A stretch of 36,861 bases of DNA from Amphimedon queenslandica. Lineage: Eukaryota > Porifera > Demospongiae > Haplosclerida > Niphatidae. Made by a program: the position numbers and the translations under genes. This document shows positions 31,743 through 36,861 of the stretch, piece by piece. The stretch is taken from positions 2,974-39,834 of the forward strand of contig NW_003546474.1 of assembly GCF_000090795.2 (NCBI RefSeq), given 5' to 3'. The notes beneath the pieces were generated by a model. The model was not told the DNA's origin and searched no databases. It worked only from the letters and a program-made list of their open reading frames with translations. The stretch's first letter is position 1. The number at the start of each line of letters is the position of its first letter.

Positions 31743-33250
31743 ATGACAGAGAAAATCAAGCAGCAGCTTGAGGAGTTTCATGACTTTGATCATTATACAG
31801 CAGTGCAAGGAGATCAATGGATTCAGAATATGCATGAGCTATCAACTATCGGCAAGGAACTCCAGCTATCCTCTGTATCCACTGCTGCTCCAAATGTAGC
31901 AATTGGGCCTAAACAAAAGCAGTTATCTTGGAATAAACCGCTACTGTTGATAACAGTATTACTCTGTCTTATTTTGATATTATTAATGATTATACTGGGC
32001 TTTGTAGTGTATAATAAGTATACTAATGGTAATAATGTTTGGTGTACTTAGTACTAACACTGCCACTGGTTCTGGCAGTAGTAGTAATACAAATGATTGG
32101 GCTGATCGTATTGCTCAAAATATTAGCAAGAAAATTCCTAACTTCAATGAATGGGCTAATGGTGTTGTCTCTAAAGTTAACAGCAATGTAACAGGGAGCC
32201 TTCTTGACTTCAATGAATGGGCTGAAGGTGCTGTCTCTAAAGTTAGCAGCAATGTAACAGGGATCCTTCTTGACTTTGAATGGGCTAATAGTGTATCACA
32301 AAATACCCTTCAACTGTTTCATTACAATACCAACTTCACTGAAATAGATAAAAAATTTACAAACTACAAAACATTTTGAGAAAAAAGCTCATTAACATTC
32401 AATACTCTCTCTAATCTACAAGACACCAGTACCTCTACTGCTGGAGTGGTTGATGATATACACAAGAACTATTAGTACTACACAATAAATCAACTGCTTT
32501 ACCTACCTCTTGTAAAGAGATTAAGGAGAGACAACGACTCAGCCCATCAGGTTTGTATCACCTGGCAGATGTTACTAATGCTACTTATGCTGCTTACTGT
32601 AATATGGGAACATTAGTGATTCAGAAAGAGAGTGGACAAGACTAGCATACCTGCATGTGTCTGCTGCTATGCACAGAACTGTCCTTTTGGATTTAGACTG
32701 TAACAGTAAGGGGGAGTTAGAGCTTTTGGTAGACCAGTAACAAGCAGTGGTAGCTGTGTATCAATTCAGTTCCCATCTAATGGTATCAGATATTCTCAGA
32801 TATGTGATACGGTAATGGGATTCTCATACCTCACAACAGATGTGGTACATGTTTCACATTGTACCAATCATAACAAACTGAATGGTGATTATGCTGATGG
32901 TGTTAGTATTACTCATGGGTCTTGTCGTCAACATGTCTGCATGGACACTAATGAGATGATATTTTAGTTGCAAAAGGTCAGTTCAATTGTCCATGTATTA
33001 ATGGCAGCACTCAAGTTCCTCAATCATTTGTTGGCAGTCATTTTTGTGAAGGTGCAGGAGGAGGAAACTGGAATGATCTATTATGGGATGGTAAAGACTG
33101 TTCTTTTGAAAAACCCTTTGTTGCTCTGCTCCAGGACTACCATGGTTTCACAGAGACTATAACTACTATATTGAGTTGAGGGTGTGTGCTGATCAAGGGT
33201 CAGATAATGAAGATGTTCCTGTTAGCTTTTATGAAATTTACATTGAGTAA
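31743..33250 (+). pseudogene. Type II membrane protein with fibrinogen-like ectodomain, disrupted
   Basis: The N-terminal frame has 65 mostly hydrophilic residues and then one membrane span (about residues 66-90, LLLITVLLCLILILLMIILG), with no signal peptide, so a type II topology. After a frameshift near 32035 the stalk contains repeats of a roughly 23-residue unit (DFNEWANGVVSKVNSNVTGS), each with an N-glycosylation site. Further on, in changing frames, come the marks of a fibrinogen-related sponge ectodomain: SCKEIKERQRLSPSGLYHLA, VSIQFPSNGIRYSQIC, the WNDLLWDGKDC segment, and the end RVCADQGSDNEDVPVSFYEI before TAA at 33248. Many shifts and lost cysteines show it is dead. The family is likely adhesive or immune-recognition, by inference from its ectodomain. 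Confidence 0.8.
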
Positions 33251-33309
33251 AAACAACTTTTCCTACTATTGTAGTTACATAGCAACACATCTATTCCTTT
33301 TAAACACAC

Positions 33310-33315
33310 AATAAA
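33310..33315 (+). promoter_or_regulatory. Polyadenylation signal AATAAA
   Basis: AATAAA lies 60 nt after the stop at 33250 and is the likely 3' processing signal of the membrane-protein gene. Confidence 0.5.
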
Positions 33316-34048
33316 TGAATTTACATGTATGAAAGGGTATAAGTGATTTTCTCTTTTTTGATAAAGTTTTTCTCTTTACTGATAGAATCATTCCTTTTAC
33401 ATAACTCCTGATGTAGCCACATAATTTGAAAGTTCAGATGATAATAACAGTTCTAAACGTTGAATTAGAATGATCATTAATGTATTGTAGAAATGTAGTA
33501 AATAATTGAGGTTGCTGGTGTCTTGGAGCAGCGTTTTGATAATAATAATACGTTTATGGTCTTGGTCCAAAATTTAGCAATGAAATTGATAACACTGACC
33601 CTATGTAATCCATCCTGCTAATTAAGTCATGAATTGTAATGCTTCAGTACATGTTAGAGTTGATCAATGTTTGTTATATACTGCAGCTGAAGTATACAAT
33701 TGTATTTGTGTATTTATAGTTTATGACACCAGTCTGGTCTATGTCTTGTAATTTACTTAGCTGTTAAAGTCAACTTAATATCTTAAAACTTTATTAACAA
33801 AAACAACCTTGTTTTTATTTTATTAGAAGGCGGTCAATCTACTTAATAACCACTTCATAAGGCCAAAATGATTATTCAGATTATACAGTTTTACGAAACT
33901 CAAGCTATTAATTAATGCACATCAATGCTAGATTATCAGTAAAGCGAAAACCTCTATGAACTGGTGGAAAATTATTGTAATGAAGCTAGGAGGAGAGATA
34001 AGCTACCAGCAAAATTACCTCCACGATTTTTAACAAAGGCAGTCATAT
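33316..34048. other. Intergenic, nothing recognised
   Basis: AT-rich sequence without a supported exon or repeat. Confidence 0.55.
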
Positions 34049-34125
34049 TCAAGTAAACCACTACTGTTCATAACAGTATCGCTCTGTCTCATATTGATAT
34101 AATAATTATTGTACTGGGCATTGTT
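34049..34125 (+). pseudogene. Fragment of a second membrane-protein copy
   Basis: CCACTACTGTTCATAACAGT and the following 55 bases closely match 31937-32010, the membrane-span coding part of the gene at 31743. Stops and shifts make it non-coding. It shows that this gene was also duplicated in the cluster. Confidence 0.75.
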
Positions 34126-34319
34126 ACAATAATGTTTCAGTAACTTGTTGCAAAAATAGAAATGATTTCTATTCTTAGCAACATGTTGATTACAATGATC
34201 AAAGTAACCACTAATGTTGCTTGGTGTATGGAAGACTTTAAGTGTTATAGTAGTAGTATGTCCATGACTAGATTTATCAGTTTTGTGTAATAGCATAGCT
34301 CATACCTTGAACTTCTTTA

Positions 34320-34570
34320 GCATATGGAATATCAATGTTAGTGTCCAGACCAGAATAAAACTGTCTTTCTATTATTCTTTTATCATATCCCTGTCACACT
34401 AGCATTAATTTTTATAGACAAAAGAAATAAGTGTCATAAACTAGCTGATAATCAGCTATAAATCCTAATAATATTGGAAAGCATTAAAATTATTGTGTTT
34501 ATTAATTATTCAAAAGTTAATCACTGCTAACTTGGACAATATCTTTTATACATGCATGTACATCCTGTAT
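34320..34570. repeat. Duplicated flank, second copy
   Basis: Homologous over its length to 27717-27990 (both contain TCCAGACCAGAATAAAACT). It precedes the ART-like remnant at 34575 just as the first copy lies between genes A and B. Confidence 0.8.
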
Positions 34571-34574
34571 GGTT

Positions 34575-34945
34575 GCATGTAGATAATACTCTTGCTCTCT
34601 GTAGTGTGTTCTCCTCAGGTATTATTTAAAGAGTGTCCAGGACTGAGACTGATGATAGCTTTATATCTTTTACCATCAATATTATCGAATCGTAGAACAA
34701 AATCTGATTCCTTCAGCAGGACTGAACTATGACAACTTTAAGGCCTCTTCTGTCAAAGATATCATGCCTGTTCAACAGCTAACACAGGATCAGGTTTTGA
34801 TCTGTATTTTACAATGATGTTCTTGGTCAATATCTTACATGTTAGTGGCTGTAGATCCTTCAATTTGGAGTACAGTGGATCATCTTTTGAGATGACTACT
34901 CCCTGGTTAATGCAGTTGTAGGTGAGCACTGAAAAAAGAAGTCAT
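34575..34945 (-). pseudogene. Internally deleted copy of the ubiquitin-like/ART-like family
   Basis: From ATG 34945 the frame keeps the leader (VVISKDDPLYSKLKDLQPLT, then NIIVKYRSKPDP). The ubiquitin-like domain and linker are gone. The downstream part (34575-34740) aligns with the ART-like end of copy A, including the stretch that encodes the region between Tyr307 and Glu357. The internal deletion removes roughly 600 bp. Confidence 0.75.
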
Positions 34946-35359
34946 TTTGAGTTACTGCAGTTGTGATAGCTGCCAATATTGTGATCTACTGTATAGGGTT
35001 TATCTGCCAACTTGTAGTACTACTTTTGGCTTTTATTTTATCTTTTTTTTGCATTCTCGTGTCATCACAGAACAAATTTATTATTATTATTATTTTATTA
35101 TAACTTGCAAGTCTTTTACAATTTTTGCTGAGTCACCAAATCACTCATTTGAGTATTGTCAAGTACAGTAATTAGTGTTATTATTACAGGGTATTTTACA
35201 TAAATACCAGTGAGAGAATAGCAGGGGACATATGACATGGAGTTTATTTGGTCATCTCTTCTTATTTGGGACCTGATTGTAAAATTTCGGGCTTTTTTCA
35301 TAAAGACTTGAGACTACTACATAGTAGCCACACTTAAATTTAGTTGTGTAATTCTGGAA
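34946..35359. other. Intergenic, duplicated in part
   Basis: 34970-35070 is related to 29480-29580. A (TTA)n tract follows at 35081-35095. No exon seen. Confidence 0.5.
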
Positions 35360-35620
35360 GTACATCAGGTCATTTGCATGTAGCATTGTTTTAATGTGTC
35401 ACTAATTTTATTGTTTTTTACTAGTACAATAATTAAAAGAATAGTAGACTATAGAAGGACCTTCTATGACTAAGCATACATGAAATAAAAAACATTATGT
35501 TATATCACACACAATCCTAAAAAACCGTCACCTGATTACAAATTGTTGCATATTTAATATAGTCTCAATTTAATAATTAATACTACAAATGTAATCTGTC
35601 TCACACAATAAAAGTAGATG
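35360..35620. repeat. Duplicated flank downstream of copy C
   Basis: GTCATTTGCATGTAGCATTG and AAAAGAATAGTAGACTATAG match 28000-28200, the 3' flank of copy B, confirming that B and C share a recent common segment. Confidence 0.75.
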
Positions 35621-35627
35621 TACATCT

Positions 35628-36695
35628 TCAAACTTCTCTGATACATATTCCATATGCACGTAAGTCATCAGCAGATGGTGTCACGTAATACTCTGCCCCA
35701 GCATATGTCTTTTCCTCCGGTATTATTGATGTGTTTTCAAGATTAACTCTGTTTTGCATGACAGCTTGATAATTTTTGTCCCCAAAAGGAAATGAAGCTG
35801 CATACATCTCATCAGCAGCAACGTTAATGTCTGGAGTAGAGTAATGGCCCTTTCCATGAATTATTGCAGCCCATTTCTTTTCATCATATCCTGTTTTAGC
35901 AATGCCTTCTGCTCCACTTTTTTTTGTTCCATGATAAGAGACTGGCCATTCGCCAGGCAGACCTGAACATCCCAACCACTTATCGTTCTCTTACTGCCCT
36001 GTTACTTTAAGAGCTAATCTATTCCAGCCACAGGGACGCTTGTAAATATGACCACCTCGTTTGTACTCTGTCTCCTTATCGTCAATATTCGTGAAATCAA
36101 AATCCCAAATCGGATCCAATAAATTCTCCTCTAATACTAGCATTGTTGTTTCAGATGCGCCTCTTAGTTTAACAGCGGCTGTTACAGTTGACATGTATTT
36201 AATTCCATAGTCTGTCAGCAATTGGTCATCATCATTGAGCTCAGTCCCCTCAAAGGTCAGTACAATGTTATTAACATCATACTGTGTGTACTCATCAAAT
36301 CCTTTACTCTTAAAAATGGCCCACTTCAATGCATACACTGTAGCTCTTGGATCTACTGAAAACCTGTAGGGTTGGCCATTTAGGAATCGAACTGTCATGA
36401 TCATATTTTCCACTGGAGTCGCAATTAAACGAGAAAGTCTCAAAGTCCGGCTTGTGACTGCTTCTGCATCTAATTCTATTTCTTCAAATGGTTCAACTAG
36501 CCCAGATTCAGGCTCTGGTCTGCTCTCCACAATCACGTTTTGACTCAATAATTTGTATGTTAATGGTTTTGGGTCCTTTAGTGTTGCGTACTGTGGATCA
36601 TTTTTAGTAATAACTTTACTCCCTGGTATTAGACTAGTTAATGCAGCTGCTACTAGCTGAAGGTGATCACTAGAAGAAGAATAAGCTACTGCCAT
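35628..36695 (-). pseudogene. Copy C: ubiquitin-like/ART-like gene with one stop
   Basis: The frame of 356 codons is open from ATG 36695 except for TAA at 35991-35993. The N-terminal half (234 residues) has the leader and the ubiquitin-like domain (MTVRFLNGQ to TELNDDDQLLTDYGI). The C-terminal half has YHGT, GKGHYSTPDINVAA and GAEYYV, keeping the H-Y-E order. The stop lies in the linker, at VTGQ-stop-END, where A and B have VKGKY and VTGKY. It shares a middle segment rich in Leu/Arg (RTLRLSRLIATP) with copy B that copy A lacks. A TATA box is present. It could be a young pseudogene, a polymorphic allele, an assembly error, or a gene that now makes the N-terminal half alone. Confidence 0.8.
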
Positions 36696-36731
36696 TTTGG
36701 AAAAAATACTTCAAAGTCCTTTGGTAAATCT

Positions 36732-36738
36732 TTTTATA
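36732..36738 (-). promoter_or_regulatory. TATA box of copy C
   Basis: TATAAAA on the minus strand begins 43 nt before the ATG at 36695, nearly the same position as in copy A. Confidence 0.65.
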
Positions 36739-36861
36739 CTGCTAGTTGCTTCTTTCTTGGGTGATAGCTGTACCGACTGCTTGAATCAGTCGTCCTTTCT
36801 GTTGTTATTGTTATGTGGGATATGTTTATTATCCGTGATATTGTTTATCATTGTACTGCCA

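Overview
The window looks like AT-rich nuclear DNA from a sponge, most likely a demosponge of the Amphimedon type; this is inferred from content, not from a database match. The reasons are short GT-AG introns of about 50 to 70 nt, a Roc-COR-like GTPase ending in a death domain, a type II membrane protein with a sponge-style fibrinogen-like ectodomain, fragments of metazoan FIG4 and WDR3, and many animal transposons (BEL/Pao, hAT, pogo, Crypton-like, inverted-repeat elements). Nothing bacterial, no CRISPR array and no rRNA was seen.

Layout. 1-2480: decayed DNA-transposon ends, an unidentified spliced fragment (-), a 101-bp palindrome, a Crypton-like tyrosine recombinase C-terminus and a small inverted-repeat element. 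2545-4434: a 1.9-kb element with 16-bp terminal inverted repeats flanked by TA, holding a candidate spliced gene (+). 4921-7411 (-): GTPase/COR/death-domain gene with three in-frame TGAs and a frameshift. 7563-8459: an 897-bp inverted-repeat element. 9055-14757 (+): a decayed BEL/Pao retrotransposon followed by a hAT C-terminus. 16629-18798 (-): a BED zinc finger and 5' exons of FIG4. 19.8-25.6 kb: repeats, pogo and Ulp1-type protease relics, WDR3 exons (+) and small inverted-repeat elements.

25.7-36.7 kb is the most distinctive part. It is a tandem family (-) whose proteins join an N-terminal module, a ubiquitin-like domain and a C-terminal domain with an ADP-ribosyltransferase-like H-Y-E pattern. 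Copy A (26340-27488) is intact with 382 residues. Copy C (35628-36695) has one stop at the domain boundary. Copy B (28214-29277) is a pseudogene. Two fragments lie at about 25.7 and 34.6-34.9 kb, and flanking DNA is duplicated too. Between the copies sit a 1-kb inverted-repeat element carrying a tRNA-like sequence and a minisatellite, and a pseudogene for the fibrinogen-like membrane protein. Copies A and C and the membrane-protein gene have a TATA box 40-60 nt before the ATG.

Many inactivating stops are TGA where CGA (Arg) is expected, which fits decay of methylated CpG. Only copy A appears able to make a full-length product; most other coding sequence is relic, or relies on unseen exons.
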